From Chromera velia (taxonomy: Eukaryota; Sar; Chromeraceae): a stretch of DNA of 34,615 bases. Shown here one piece after another: positions 9,741 to 21,234 of this stretch; the first letter of the stretch is position 1, and each line of letters starts with the position of its first letter. Below the pieces are notes generated by a model that ran no database searches, was not told the DNA's origin, and worked only from the letters and a program-made list of their open reading frames with translations. A program made the position numbers and the translations under genes. Where the stretch lies: positions 1 to 34,615 of the forward strand of contig JAHBMJ010001170.1 of NCBI GenBank assembly GCA_018398765.1. The letters are read 5' to 3'.

Positions 9741-11865
9741 AACTTGACGTGCCGCAAGTTCTTTGAGGCCTCACTTTCTGTCGGTGATTGTTTTCGTTTC
9801 TTCGTGCGTTCCCATGTCGTCTCGGGGCTTCTCTTGTTTCTGCGTTCCCTTCCTCTCTCTCTGTTTCTCTCTCTGTGTGTGTACGTCTTTTCTCTGTATC
9901 ACTTCTTCTATTCTCTTCTCCCTGCTCTCTCTCTCTCTCTTTCTTTCTTTCTGCAGGAGTGCAAACTTGCAGACAGGCATCTTCGCACGCGTCTGAGGGG
10001 CACTGCCAGGGGAGGGGGGTTTCTCTATCCCTCCCAGCTGCTGAACAGCCGCGCTATCTGCAGACTCCAAGACAAGTGGCTGGCTCCCCTGGCCACCTTC
10101 CTCCGTTCCCGCCGGGGAAAGATGATGCGTCGAATGTCGATGCAACGCTCTCGGTCTGTATCCCTCAGCTTGAAGGAACAGCAGATTCAGGAACAGGGGG
10201 AGGAGGATGAGACAAAGGGGGAAAAAGAAGCGGAGGGTTCTGCAGGGGTCTTGCCGTCTCCCCGCACTGCCCCTGCTTCCCCCCCCCCCCNNNNNNNCCC
10301 CCAAGCAGGATGCAGACCCCTGCTGGTTCAAGTCCTGAGGACGTTGATGTCGAGGGAGAGAATCTTGTGGATGGAAAGGCGGAGGGTGGTGCTGGCTTTC
10401 CTGACAGACCTGTGTCGCCTTCACTGATTGAACAGAAGGGAAAGGAAGACGAAAATGAAGATGTCACACAGAAGAGAGAAACAGATTCTGCAGATGCAGA
10501 GCTGGAAGAAAAGGAAAAGGCTGGCGGGAAGGGGGGGGAGGGCACAAACCGCACAGAGGGAGACGGAGACGGGGAAGTCGTTCTCCCGCTCGCGTCTCCA
10601 AACGATAGCGCAATGCCTTCTCCCTCTAAGGGAAAAGAAGAAAAGGATGAAGCGAAGTCAGTCCACGAGAGAGGTGCCCCTCCTGTGGTGTCACCAACTA
10701 AGGCTGCTGATAGGCCGGCAGTAGCTCGGTCACATTCAAGCAACCCCTTTGCTGAGGAGGCAGCACTAGAGGAGGAGGAAGAGGCAAGCAGGGCAAAAGC
10801 AGAGAAAGAGAAAAGTGAGCAACTGAAGGCCAAAGGAACGGACAAGGAGACAGACTCAAGACGAGTCACTCCCCCGGTACCCAAATCGCCTTCTGTCTCA
10901 TCCAACAGATTCTCTCCGTCTCCACCCCACGCGCTCCCCTCAGCAACACCCAGCCCTGTAAGAGCCCGCAAAGAAGGAGGAGACTCCAACACACCCTCAC
11001 CGTCCCCAGCCAGGCAGAAACCGCAAACACAGACCACGAAAGATTCGTCCTCTCCATTCGGCATCGGGTTTCCTGACGGTGAACCAGACGCAGCTTCTGC
11101 GGGTGCAGAGGAGTCGGTGCGTCTGGTGCACTCCCTCCATCACCCCCCCTTTCCTGCTCTGCCCCTTCCTCAAAACGGCGCCCCCGTCTCCTTCACAGGT
11201 AGGTGCGTTGCCCCCCTTCCAGTGTCGTTCGTTCCAACTCGTCTTCTCGCGCCTGCCTCTTTCCATTCCATGCGAACCCCGTTCTTGGAAGTCGTTCCTC
11301 CTCCCGTGCCCCTCGATGTCCTCTTCTTTCGCTCGGCACGAGCCTGACTGTCGGCTGACCTGCCAGCACTCATAGTCATGCGCATGAATCCTTTTTTTGC
11401 CTGCATGTGTGCGGAATCGCCCCTTTTCTGGATTGCAGGAAGGCTTGCAGAGCATCTGACCGAAAATGGTCTCTCCCAGGAGGCGGGGGGGTTTACCCGG
11501 TTCGGCCAGAAGGCGCAAGCGGCGGTTGTCTCCCTGGTAGTCGGGCCTTTGCTGGACGAGATTGACAGATGGTCGGTCGGTCGGTCGGTCTCCCTAACTT
11601 CCTCTCTCTCTCTGGTTGTCTTTAGGTTCATTCCCCCCCCGCGCGCGAGAGAGTGTGTGTAGGCGTGTGTGAGGACCTTCTCTCTTTGAGATCCCATTCC
11701 CCTCTGCATGTCCTCATGCTTCCCCCTTGTTCGCGAGTGCAGATACATCTGTCTTTCTACCTTAAAGTTTTTGTGCGCATGTCTGCGTGTTTTCGTACGT
11801 CTTTTGCGAGACTCCGTGTATCTGCCACATGATCTTCTCCTGTCTTTCTCTCTCTCTGTGCTTCT

Positions 11866-11903
<38 letters not shown>

Positions 11904-12577
11904 CCGGTCGGTGATGGAAATTGACCTCTCAGGCCTCCCCCCCGCGGGGCCTGATGACCTCAACGACGCCGTGCACCGTCTCTGCAGTGCGCCTGCAGAG
12001 GCCCCGAGGGAGACGGGGGGGGCCGCACGGAGGATGCACACCCTCCTTGCACACCTGTACCGTGACATGCACCCTCACTTTCTCTTCGGAGTAGCAGACG
12101 AGGTCCTCAAGAAGACCTTGGCGGCGTACATCTCCAAGCTGCTGTTTATCCGCCCCGCCAATGTGGCTGCACACTACAGGGACTCACGCCGCCCGTCGGT
12201 GATGGCGGCTTTCTTTCCTCCGTCCGGCAGGGCGTCAGCAGGAAGGCAACAGCAGCAGCAGCAGCCAACCTTGGCGTTGACTGAGCATGACGAGATTTTT
12301 CTTGGGGACTTTTCGGAACGTCGCAGCTACTTGCGTCGTGTGTTTGACGGCCTGGAGACTCGAGTTGAGGAGGACGCAGAGAGACTCAGGGGGGCATTCA
12401 AAACGTTCTACCTCCAGTGGGGAGAGGAGACAACAGAGTCAGTCAGTCCGGCAGGCAGACAAGCATGATAATTTGTTCTACTAAGGAAAGAGGCGATTCA
12501 AAAAACGAAAAGTAGAGAGCGCAGTCAGTCAGATCGGCAGAGAGGCAGTATGGTCGTCATGCAGCCGGAGGGGAAGC

Positions 12578-12612
<35 letters not shown>

Positions 12613-12775
12613 ACTGTTTCTCTCGTCTTTTCCCCCGTCTGCCTGAGGATCTCTTCTTCATCTGTTTGTAGAGAAATGAAATCTCACCATGCAGTCACAG
12701 ACACCCACGTCCGGGAGTCCAATCCCTCTCTCATTCATGATACTCCGCCAACTCTCTTCTTTCCTTCCTTCCTTT

Positions 12776-12821
<46 letters not shown>

Positions 12822-15748
12822 TATGTGTGTGCAGGCGTCTGGACAAACAACTTTCCGTTCTGTTCGACCTGAAGTCTCTCCTATGCGCCCCCACGGCAAC
12901 GGCAGCGCTTCGCCTGTGGCCTTGCCGAAGGCGGTTTGGCCCTGCGTTCTCTCTGTCGATTGTCGATCGGATCTTTTCTTTGCGATCGGCGGCGGCGGGA
13001 AGGTGGGGCGCCAAGAGGGCGGGATGCTATATGAGTAAGGATGAGCGCGTACGGCTTTTGGAGGACTGCCATAAGCACTTCGCTGCAGTAGCCGTGCGTC
13101 CGCGTCATCTGGGAGGGTCGGGGAGTTTCCATCATCACAGCAGAAATGGGGGGGGGCATAGCCACAATCATGGAGGGCATACAAGGCACAAGGGGGACCA
13201 TAGGGCAAGCGCGTTTCGGAGAGGGGGGAGGCCGGAGGGTGTGGTGGGTATGGGATCGGATGGGATGGGTGATTCTTCTTCTGCAGGGGAGAGCGGAGAG
13301 GCAGGCACGACCCCTGAGGCAGCACTAATGGACAGTGTGTGGGAACACATTTTGCGTTTTGCAGATGATAAGGATGCAAAGAGGCAAAGTATAGCATCGA
13401 GTGTTGGAAGAGCGTTGCAGAGATATCAGGGGGGGGGATCTGTTTCGTCTTCTGAAACGCAGGCAGTGCAGGGAGAGGCGGTCTCTCTACCGGTTGGCAG
13501 CCACAGACGCCCCCCGAGGCCTGGGTGTGGAGAGGAGGAGCGATGGGTGTGGGTGGTCGAAAATTATTGGTCAGTCGGCTGTTTCAGTCTGCTCTCTCTC
13601 TCAATCTCACTCACTTTGTGTGTATGTACGCCTGCGATGGTGTGTGTATCGCGCGCGCGTGCGCCTATTTGCCAGAGCGCGCGCGGGCTTCTGCCTGCGC
13701 TTCTTTGCAGAAAGCCCTTCGAGGGGGACCCCCGGTTCTCTGGATGCGTTTGAAAGTCACACACAGAGTTTTAGTATGTATGCGGCGTCTCACTGATCTG
13801 AGAAGGACCGACTGACAACCCCCTTTCTTTGCTTTTCCCTGCAGAAGACAACATTCGTTTTCTCTCTCTCTCCCTCTCATCTCTCGTCCTCTGATTTCTT
13901 CTCTCTCTGACTGTCCGCCCCCTCCCCTCCTCCTGCCTGCAGGGTCCAGTGGCCTCAGTCTCAGTTCCTTTCCAGGTTCGCTGCGATGGTCCCCCCCCCG
14001 TGCCCTCTGCACCGTATGCCCGCGGGGGCCGGGCCCGGAGGTGCGGGGGATCTGGTGGAGGTCCCTGATATCATCCCGCCTCTCCTCCCGGCAGCAGCAG
14101 CCAGCTCTTCTTCCGGAAGTGCTCGAAGAAGGCGGCCCAGCAATGGGGGTGCGGGAGGGGGAGGGGGGGCTGCCGCAGTCTCAGCAGCACGCCGTGGGTC
14201 TAGTTCAGGCAGCAGACACGGGAGGGGATCGGGGGGCGGTGGGGTCTCTCAGGCTGCAGTTGCCCTGTCGCCTGTGTTGCCTACTGTAGCGATGCCCCTT
14301 CCTTTAGTAGCATCGTTGAATCTTTTGCCGTCCCACTCTCACCCTCACAGTGGGAACATGAGCCCATTGTCCGGACACGGCTTTCGATTAGGTAGTCGGA
14401 AAGTAGAGTCCCTTTCATGTGGACACGCAGGGGGACTCCCCTCTGACTTCTTTATTTTCCTCAACCGCCACACCAGAGGACATCTGATTGACGAGACAGG
14501 CCCCAGTCCGTCTCCATTTGCCCACCCAGACTTCGCAAAAGTCAAAGCCCTTGCTCCGTCCCTCCACCGATGTCATTTCTCGATGTATTTTCTTGGTCCC
14601 CGAGCTCTTTCAGCTCCCCCCCCTCCCTCCCAGCTAACGCTGTTTCCTGAGGAGGAGGAATATTCAGAAGCGTCCGAAAGGGACGACGCCAGCTCAAACA
14701 GAAGGGCCTCACAGAAGACCCGCAGTATATCAGGGGAGGGACGCCAGGGGCGATCGAAAGCCTCAACTACCTCCAAGCAGGGTGGGGGGGCTAAAGGGGC
14801 CCTGTTTCCGCCGCCCCGATCGTCTGATCAACAACGCGGGGGTGCAAATCCCTTCAGCGACTCAGAAGGTGACCACGGCCTTAGTGGAGACAACAGGGGT
14901 GACACTTCCGGTAGTGCTGGGGGTGTAGAGGACGGGGAAGGATCACCCCTGACAGATGACGCGTCGCCTGCAGACCTTAAGACAAAGGCCCAAACCTTCC
15001 ACGCGGCCAATCTAGAAACATCAGCCTCTCCCGGTAGAGGTCAGACGGGGGTAGACAGCTCGGGTGCCTCGCCGGCAGAGGGGCAGTCAGGGAGAACAAA
15101 GCATGCAGAGACGGTGGTGGGCCAGTTCTTGAATTCTTGGAATATTTCGTCATGGTGGTCGACTCAGCAGCTGACGGGTGCGGTGGTTGAAGAGGCAAGT
15201 CCGGAGGGAAGGGGGGAGGGTGAGGGTAGTCCAATGGGGGAGGGGGGGGGTGTGCTCAGTGGGGAAGAAAGTCCGATTGCAGAGGGGGGAGAGGGAGGAG
15301 GAGATGGAGGTGGGGAGAGTGGGGGTTCATCGTCTCCTTGTTCTTGCGATTCTTGTCTTGCGGCGGCGGAGACGGCGGGGCATGCCCGCATGGGGGGCCC
15401 TGAGGCGTCGACGCGGAGTGGGCTCCGCCAGACAGAGCGTTCGGGGGCGGCGTCGGGGAGTCGTGATACTGGTGGGATGAAGGGGGGGAAGGGAAAAGGG
15501 TTTGGAGGAAGAAAGGGACGAGATCGTGAGAGGGAGAATGACGGAGAGAGGGGGGACCAGGGAGCTGTCCGACTTGAAGAATTATTCCCTGTCTACTCAG
15601 CTTTGCACAGACCCCATGAGGCAGTGCCGGGGTCCCTGCAGGTGGGTCGTGACTCGGTCGGATGTTTCTTTCTGCAGCTGTCCGCTACTTTGGCTCTTCT
15701 GTGTCCGGTAATCTGTCCGTGACTCCTCTTTCGCTTTTTCTTGACACG

Positions 15749-15780
<32 letters not shown>

Positions 15781-15785
15781 GTCTG

Positions 15786-15825
<40 letters not shown>

Positions 15826-15854
15826 TATGTGTATCTGTGTGTTTATGTGTATGT

Positions 15855-15891
<37 letters not shown>

Positions 15892-17755
15892 ACTGCAGCT
15901 GGAGGCCCATGTGTGGACTCGGCACATCGGTGCCTCCCCTCTGCCTGGGGGGGGGTTTCCTTTGCGGAGCTGCTGTGAGCGTCTGTGGGTGAAGTCGCAG
16001 GATGGGATGCTCCTCTTCTTTCGGAGCCGCACAGACGAAATCTCCGTTTTCGCTGTGCCTTTGCTGAGTGTGAGAGCGCTTGACGTTGCTGTAGATGATG
16101 AAGAGGCAGAGGCGGGAGGGGCGGGTGGGGTGTTTGCAGATAAAGGAGGGAAATGGAAGGCGGATTCGGCTGGGGGTGTGTCAAGAGAACAGGGGTTCCG
16201 TGCTGTGTCCGGAGTCACGTGGCAGCGTCTTTTGGATCCTGTTGAGTTGGGAGTAGAGAGAGAGGGCACGGGCTTGGAGGGGGAGGGTTCCCATGGAGCC
16301 CCGCCTCCCTTGAAAACTGCAGGGGGTGTTTTTGGTGTGGTTGCAGGAGGAGACGAGTCTCAGTGGCAGAGGGAAGAAGAAGAAAAAAAAGAAGAGACGG
16401 CAGAAGATGAAATAGGGGCCATATTCGGATGGGGTCTCCGTCTCTCCGTCTCCCATCCTTATGCTTCTTTCCCCGCCCCGTTTGAAGGGGCTCATGGTGG
16501 GGCGACCCCTGGGTTTTTACTCGAACTCCAGTTCATCTCCCCAGAAGAAAGGAACAGATGGGCGGGTGTGCTTGCATCCACATGCCATGCCTTGCGTCTC
16601 CTTGCCGCACCTGTAATAGCACGTACGGCTGAGGCAGTACTACCTGCCCTTCGGGACCGCCTGGCATCTGCACAACGTGCACTCCTTCTTCAAAGCGGAT
16701 TGCTCTCATCGTCAGACGGAATGGATTCGTTAGACTTTGAGCTTTCAGATTTTTATCCTTCAGGGTGGGAAGACGAGGAGCCCCAGGGAGGGGGGGAATC
16801 AGAAGATGACCTCGATTTCCCCCCCCCTCCTCCCGTTCTCCTCATTTTCGATCCCCTTCAGTCTGCAGACCAATTTTCCTCATTCCCCCCCACCATGCTG
16901 GCAGATGAGTTTCCACCGCCCTCAGCAGGTACGGCAGGGCGGCAACGACAGACACAAGAAGGGGCTGCAGGTGTGCGTGCGCGCGCAATGCGCGCTGCCC
17001 AAGGGGGTCGGGGTGGTGATACGAGTCGTGCCGGAAGCGGCCGGGAGAAAAGCCAGCAGAGATCCCGGCACTCGGCGCGATCGTCTGAGTCATCAATTCC
17101 GGGGGCTGCTTGGGACTCTGGCGGATCGGTTGACAGGCGAACCGACGGAGGGTCCGTGGGTCTGCCTCCGTTTGCGCCGTCTAGCGGCCCCCCACCCCCC
17201 CCGATTGTGGGCCGGAATTTCCTTCTGGCCTCCACGTACGGTCGCCCTTTGTACTCATGTGCCCCTCCCCTTCACCCCCTAGCGCGTTTGTTTCCCGAAC
17301 CTCCCTTCGGAGTGTGGCAGTGTGAGGCGGGGGTGCGCGCACACGAAGAAATGGGGGACTCTCTAGTCGCCAAACTGTCTGTGGCCTCTCGGTCGGGATG
17401 GAGACAGGTGGGGGACATTCCGTCGGCACTTTTCGAGGGGGATCTAGGAGAGGAAGGGGACAGTTTTCGAAGGGGGGGAGGAACTTCCGCTGTAACACGA
17501 GTGTTGCGAAGGGGGGGGGACAGCGATCGGGAAGGTGCAGCAGCTGCGGCGATACGCCCGACGTCTACGCCTCACGAGCAAGCATACGCCTCTCTGTTTG
17601 CAAACTCTCGGTGGGGTCTGCTAGGACGCCTCTTTGACGCATCTCGACTGGCCTTCCTTGGATCCCGCTTCTACGGGTTCTTCTTCGACTCGCATGCAAG
17701 CTCTCTCGCCGCATTCGCAGACGAGAGAGGCGGCCCCGACCTGGTTCCTTTCTGA
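8060..17755 (+). CDS. Exocyst Sec6/EXOC3-like protein fused to PH-like domain
   Basis: Eight exons: 8060-8617, 8752-9621, 9957-11198 (interrupted by an N gap), 11439-11571, 11904-12437, 12835-13569, 13943-15641, 15899-17755; all phases agree, giving roughly 2,500 residues. The ATG at 8060 follows an in-frame TGA at 8048. Exocyst Sec6 features: an exon-2 helical block (APVDFFVLVHRLLESAAE...) then LVALLSAQINNVRLYLQ, like the Sec6 segment before its INN motif; exon 5 DEVLKKTLAAYISKLLF and LRGAFKTFYL; exon 6 RLDKQLSVLFDLKSLL and VWEHILRFADDKDAKRQSIA, matching the Sec6 C-terminal end. Exon 3 contains a charged disordered insert. Exons 7-8 add a Gly/Ser-rich region and a PH-like domain. NPFAE/NPFSD motifs (8075, 10742, 14847) occur in both halves and argue for one gene. 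Known Sec6 is about 750 residues and tethers secretory vesicles at the plasma membrane. The exon 6-7 junction (GTCAGT donor) is the weak link; a separate PH gene starting near 13986 is the alternative. Confidence 0.62.
10281..10302. other. Assembly gap in poly-C, exon 3
   Basis: Ten C, seven N, then five C inside the coding exon. The frame open before the gap differs from the one open after it (which continues to 11198), so the true run length is not the one written. Residue numbers downstream of the gap are approximate. Confidence 0.9.
11572..11903 (+). other. Intron 4, GTCGGT donor and (GT)n acceptor tract
   Basis: Starts GTCGGTCGGTCGGTCGGTC and ends in a TG repeat of about 32 bases followed directly by CAG. 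The phases of the flanking exons (2) agree. It illustrates the intron style of the locus: tandem 4-bp words at the donor and microsatellite DNA at the acceptor. Confidence 0.6.
12438..12834 (+). other. Intron 5, GTCAGT donor, (CT)n(GT)n acceptor
   Basis: Begins GTCAGTCAGTCC; two (CT)n tracts (about 12581-12608 and 12776-12790) precede a (GT)n tract that runs almost to GCAG at 12831-12834. Splicing in phase 2 joins the Sec6-like helices of exons 5 and 6 (EETTE to RLDKQLSV). Confidence 0.6.
15642..15898 (+). other. Intron 7 with (CT)n(GT)n tract
   Basis: GTGGGT donor, (CT)n from about 15751, then (GT)n to CACTGCAG at 15891-15898, phase 0 on both sides. An internal CTGCAG at about 15672-15677 followed by a short open stretch is a possible alternative acceptor, less likely because it would leave a 36-nt intron. 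Confidence 0.55.
15935..16620 (+). other. Region coding split PH-like domain
   Basis: Within exon 8. The first half reads as beta strands typical of pleckstrin-homology folds (GGGFPLRSCCERLWVK, then DGMLLFFRSRTDEISVFAVPL). An acidic, Gly-rich insert of about 100 residues follows, then LRLSVSHPY, GFLLELQFISPEERNRWAGVL and a final amphipathic helix with the near-invariant Trp. PH domains bind phosphoinositides or proteins at membranes; binding here is inferred from fold only, and basic phosphate-contacting residues are not obvious. Confidence 0.5.
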
Positions 17756-18059
17756 ACAAATATCTAAATTAAGCAATCATGAAGCAGAGCTCAAATAACA
17801 AATGTATGGCCCGGGGGGCTGTAGATTTAGCTAGAGATTTAGTTTTAAACGTGTTTCAAGGGACCGTCTTTACTTAACATGATCGTTTAATTAAAGTGAC
17901 TTGAAAGCCTATTGTTTTTAAAGGTGTATAATGTAATTTTGTTAATTGTGTTACATATTTTCTGTACAATTCAAGTTAGATTTTTTATATACATTTTTCC
18001 CCATCACTTGAATGTTAAAGAGTTAGAAAACCTCGCACGTGATGATGATGATGATAATT
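17756..18059. other. 3' flank of Sec6-like gene, AT-rich
   Basis: AT-rich sequence without an open frame of interest; it should include the 3' UTR of the preceding gene. It ends at a GAT trinucleotide run (about 18040-18053) at the edge of the LINE fragment. Confidence 0.5.
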
Positions 18060-19245
18060 ACTTTGTTCAAGGCTTTCTGGCTGCCAGTCGCGCTGTATGG
18101 ACTGGAAACGATCCCGCTGAGAAAAACAGATGCTGCCTGCCTCGATGCATTACAGTTACGTTTTGTTCGATGTTGTTTTGGTCTCTCCCATCACTCCTTT
18201 GTTTCCTTCCCTTCTGTCTCTCTCTCTCGAGCCATTCAGTTCTCTACTTGGTAAGTTGAGTCGGGGCTTCATCCAATGCATCAAATCGATCGACCGTGCT
18301 CTACCCCGGGCAGTGTGGAATGAGTGCTTGGCTGGCTCATGTGAACCTTTTGTTAAGACAGTAAAATGGCTGGCCGTTCCATTAGATTGCTCCCTTTTGT
18401 GGCCTCCATTGCCAAGCATGGTGGGGGATAAGTTTAAAGGGAAGGGCAAGGGCAGAAGGAAAAGGGCGGCAAAAAAGATCGTAGAGGGTGCCTGGCTGTC
18501 TAACTGGTTGAAAGAAGAAACTAGAAACGTTAGAGACAGAGACGGAATTTTTCCCTACCTTGCGAATCTCTCCCCTTTCCAATCAGAGAATCCGTCCAGA
18601 CAGCGTTTGGCCATGCACCTTCTGAGTGAAAGGAAATGGCGTCTGAGAAGTGAAATGATAGAGTGCAGTGTTGAACCTCTGCCAAAGAGTCTGTTGCAGT
18701 CCTCCGCAGGCTTCCGTAGGCTTTTCAGGGCTCTCACAGGGGGGGATATAGATAGAACCCAACTGGAACGGCTGTATGATAAATGTTTGTCCCCCTCGCA
18801 TGTGATTAAAGATGGGGTTCATGTTCTGACGGAATGTAAGGACACAGAGAGGGAACGGAACAGGCTGAAAGAACTGTACAAAATTGCGAAGCAGAAAGCG
18901 CCCATTGATATAAGAATACAGATCACACAACGCGTTGCAGGTGCAACCGGGAGGGGCACTTCTGATAATAAGAAAAAAATGAAGGATATGGTGTTGCTAT
19001 TGTACACAATTCTGCCTAGAAGCGGTTCCAAAGCTATAGCCGGCTGTCTCAAGAAGGTCCATTCTGTCAAGGCAAGTTGAGGCGAATCGATCCGATTGGT
19101 ATGCAGGCTTCTTCACCCCCCCCCCCTATGAATGTGTGCTCTGGGTTGTCCTCAAAGCCTTGCTAGTGGCTTGGGACAATGGGATTTGGCGTCGCTAAAT
19201 CTAGGATTTAACCCTCAATCATCATCATCATCATCATCATCAATC
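18060..19245 (+). mobile_element. LINE 3' end: reverse transcriptase C-terminus and (ATC)n tail
   Basis: A 5'-truncated non-LTR retrotransposon. The first part (about 18065-18185) encodes LPVALYGLETIPLRK...LDALQLRFVRCCFG, the conserved segment just after the polymerase domain (usual form YGAETW...LE.FELRCLRRILG). After a frame change near 18190-18240 an open frame to the TGA at 19078-19080 encodes a basic C-terminal region ending with a Cys/His motif (KCLSPSH...GVHVLTECKD), like the CCHC-type end of many LINE ORF2 proteins. A short 3' UTR ends GATTTAACCCTCA then (ATC)n at about 19219-19243, the usual 3' tail type of several LINE clades. It is inactive: only the last part of ORF2 is present. 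Confidence 0.7.
19216..19244 (+). repeat. (ATC)n tail of LINE
   Basis: About eight ATC units immediately after the LINE 3' UTR. A 3-bp tail in place of poly-A is known for several LINE families. Confidence 0.7.
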
Positions 19246-20997
19246 AATTAAAATTAATGTTTTATATTTATTTATACCTGAAAAAAACTTAAATTTTACT
19301 TAAAAAAAAAAAAAATCTTAAAAGAACTCTGAGTGACAGAGTTTACAAATTGATACGAGCTACCAAAGAGTCGAAGCTTGAACTAGAGCTTAAAAGTTGA
19401 AACGTCACATATTTTTATGTTAATTGAGCCATGGTTGACTTTCAAATTTCAAGTTTGCCTAAATTTTATTCTAGATTTTATTATAGAATTAATATAATAA
19501 ATTTATCTTCTAGTTTATCTTTGAACATTATTAAATATTACCGAGTAAGCTAGGGTGCAAGTCTAGGCCCCGCAATGGAGCGAAGGCTTCGCCTAGGACT
19601 ACGTGCAGGCAACTCCACGCCTGCTAACCAAGAAGAATCTTAGAAGATGAATCATAGCCCACATGTCAGTGTTATCGTATGGTATCGCGTATACAAACGT
19701 AAAGTTGTAAACTAACTCAGATCCCTGCTGCGGAACTTTATCCTAGACTTTATCCGCACTTAATGCGGAACCGATCAATCAAAGCTAAATTCTAGCGATT
19801 TGAATACAAACTTCTAGACAAACTTTCAGCGTGTCAGGGTGGACAGACTGTTGAGAGACTCTGCATGCCAGTGAGAGAGACTCAGTTTATAGTGAAGAGA
19901 CACAGATCGACTTCAATAAGTTCAATTTACAACTTACAAGCGGGAGATCACAGGGGTGACAGGGCCGTTTGCTTCCAACTGCTCGCCTCTTGTTTGATCC
20001 GCGCCCCATCCCAGGCTCCCCCTCTCGTTCGACGCAGTTCAATGCGGCCAGTCTGTGCAAGAGCTTACGAGTGCTTGTGGTGCGTGCGATGAAGTGTACG
20101 TACGCATGAGTATTTCAGTACAGAAGAAGAAAGTCCAGAGTCTCACGGAGTGAGGGACGGAACGGGGTCAAAAACCACCAAGACCATGTTTCTTCAAGAA
20201 AGCCACGGGCACATACATTTACATGAAGTGTGCGCAGGCGACGCTCAATATTTTCTTCTAAACGCCAAAACATATTCAAAAGGGGGGGCAGAACGGGGGT
20301 GGTCCGGATCTTCCGGGTGGGTGGGCCCATGCAGGGCAGGCATGCCTACGCACACGCACGCACGGATCCATCGATGTTCTGTCGGCTCTCTCTCAGTCAG
20401 AAAGAGGAACGGATCAAAGGAAAATGGGAAAGAAAGGACGAAAAGAACAGAACAGAAAAGAAGAGAGAGATGAATGAAGAGGACCCGAATGGGAAGGGAA
20501 GGAGGAAAAGCAAAATCGAACAGTCAGTCAGTCAGCCAGTCTGTCATTCAGAGATTTAAATCATGAGGGGGGCATAAAGAAGAGCAATTGAGAGACTCGA
20601 AATGGAAGGAACATGAAGCAGGACAGAAGGAGGGGAAAGGGAAGGTGTGTTTTCGCTCTCTGCGAAGCTCTTCCGTCAAGGTTTTCTTTCTGCATGACAT
20701 TTCTCTTCTTTATCGAAGCGTCCATTTTCGAAGCGTCCTTCCATCCTTCTGCCGTCCCCCCTTTTCTGTCTCCGCTCCCTCTTTCCCCCCAAAACGCTCC
20801 TCTCCTCCCTCCTGTTGAGTCCCTCCCTCCCTCCCTGCACCCCCCAGAAAGCACAGGCGGTTTGGCATGCACGTGTACACCAATGCTTGCTCAAGAAGGG
20901 GATAAGTGTTCTCGCTATTTTTCTTTCAACCCTCTGCAGCAGACGGAGTCTTCTTGCCGGTTGACTGGTGGATGGGTGAGGCCGAAGAAGAGAAAGA

Positions 20998-21063
<66 letters not shown>

Positions 21064-21068
21064 CGTGC

Positions 21069-21107
<39 letters not shown>

Positions 21108-21234
21108 AAAGCAAACCAACAGACAGACAGACAGGCAGACAGATAGACAGACAGACAGACAGACAGAAACCCCCTCTTCTCTGCCCGGAATGCTGCCCCT
21201 GGATTCATTCACACATTCGTTTTCCCTCTTCTCC
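19246..21234. other. Intergenic, no gene recognised
   Basis: AT-rich to about 19560, then a stem-loop at 19560-19600 (AGTC-TAGGC pairing with GCCTAGGACT). From 20580 the sequence is pyrimidine-rich on the plus strand and runs into the composite microsatellite beginning at about 20999. The part nearest 21235 should include the 3' UTR of the minus-strand WD40 gene. Short frames on both strands show no recognisable domain. Confidence 0.5.
20999..21166. repeat. Composite microsatellite (CT)n(GT)n(GCGT)n(AGAC)n
   Basis: (CT)n from about 20999 to 21023, (GT)n with an internal GTGC block to about 21104, then after a 12-base interval an AGAC/AGGC/AGAT tetranucleotide array at 21119-21166. It lies just downstream of the WD40 gene stop codon. 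Confidence 0.85.

Noticed and set aside
10165..11064. Minus-strand Ser-rich frame of about 300 codons
   Set aside because: Antisense of the charged insert in exon 3 of the Sec6-like gene, and it crosses the N gap.
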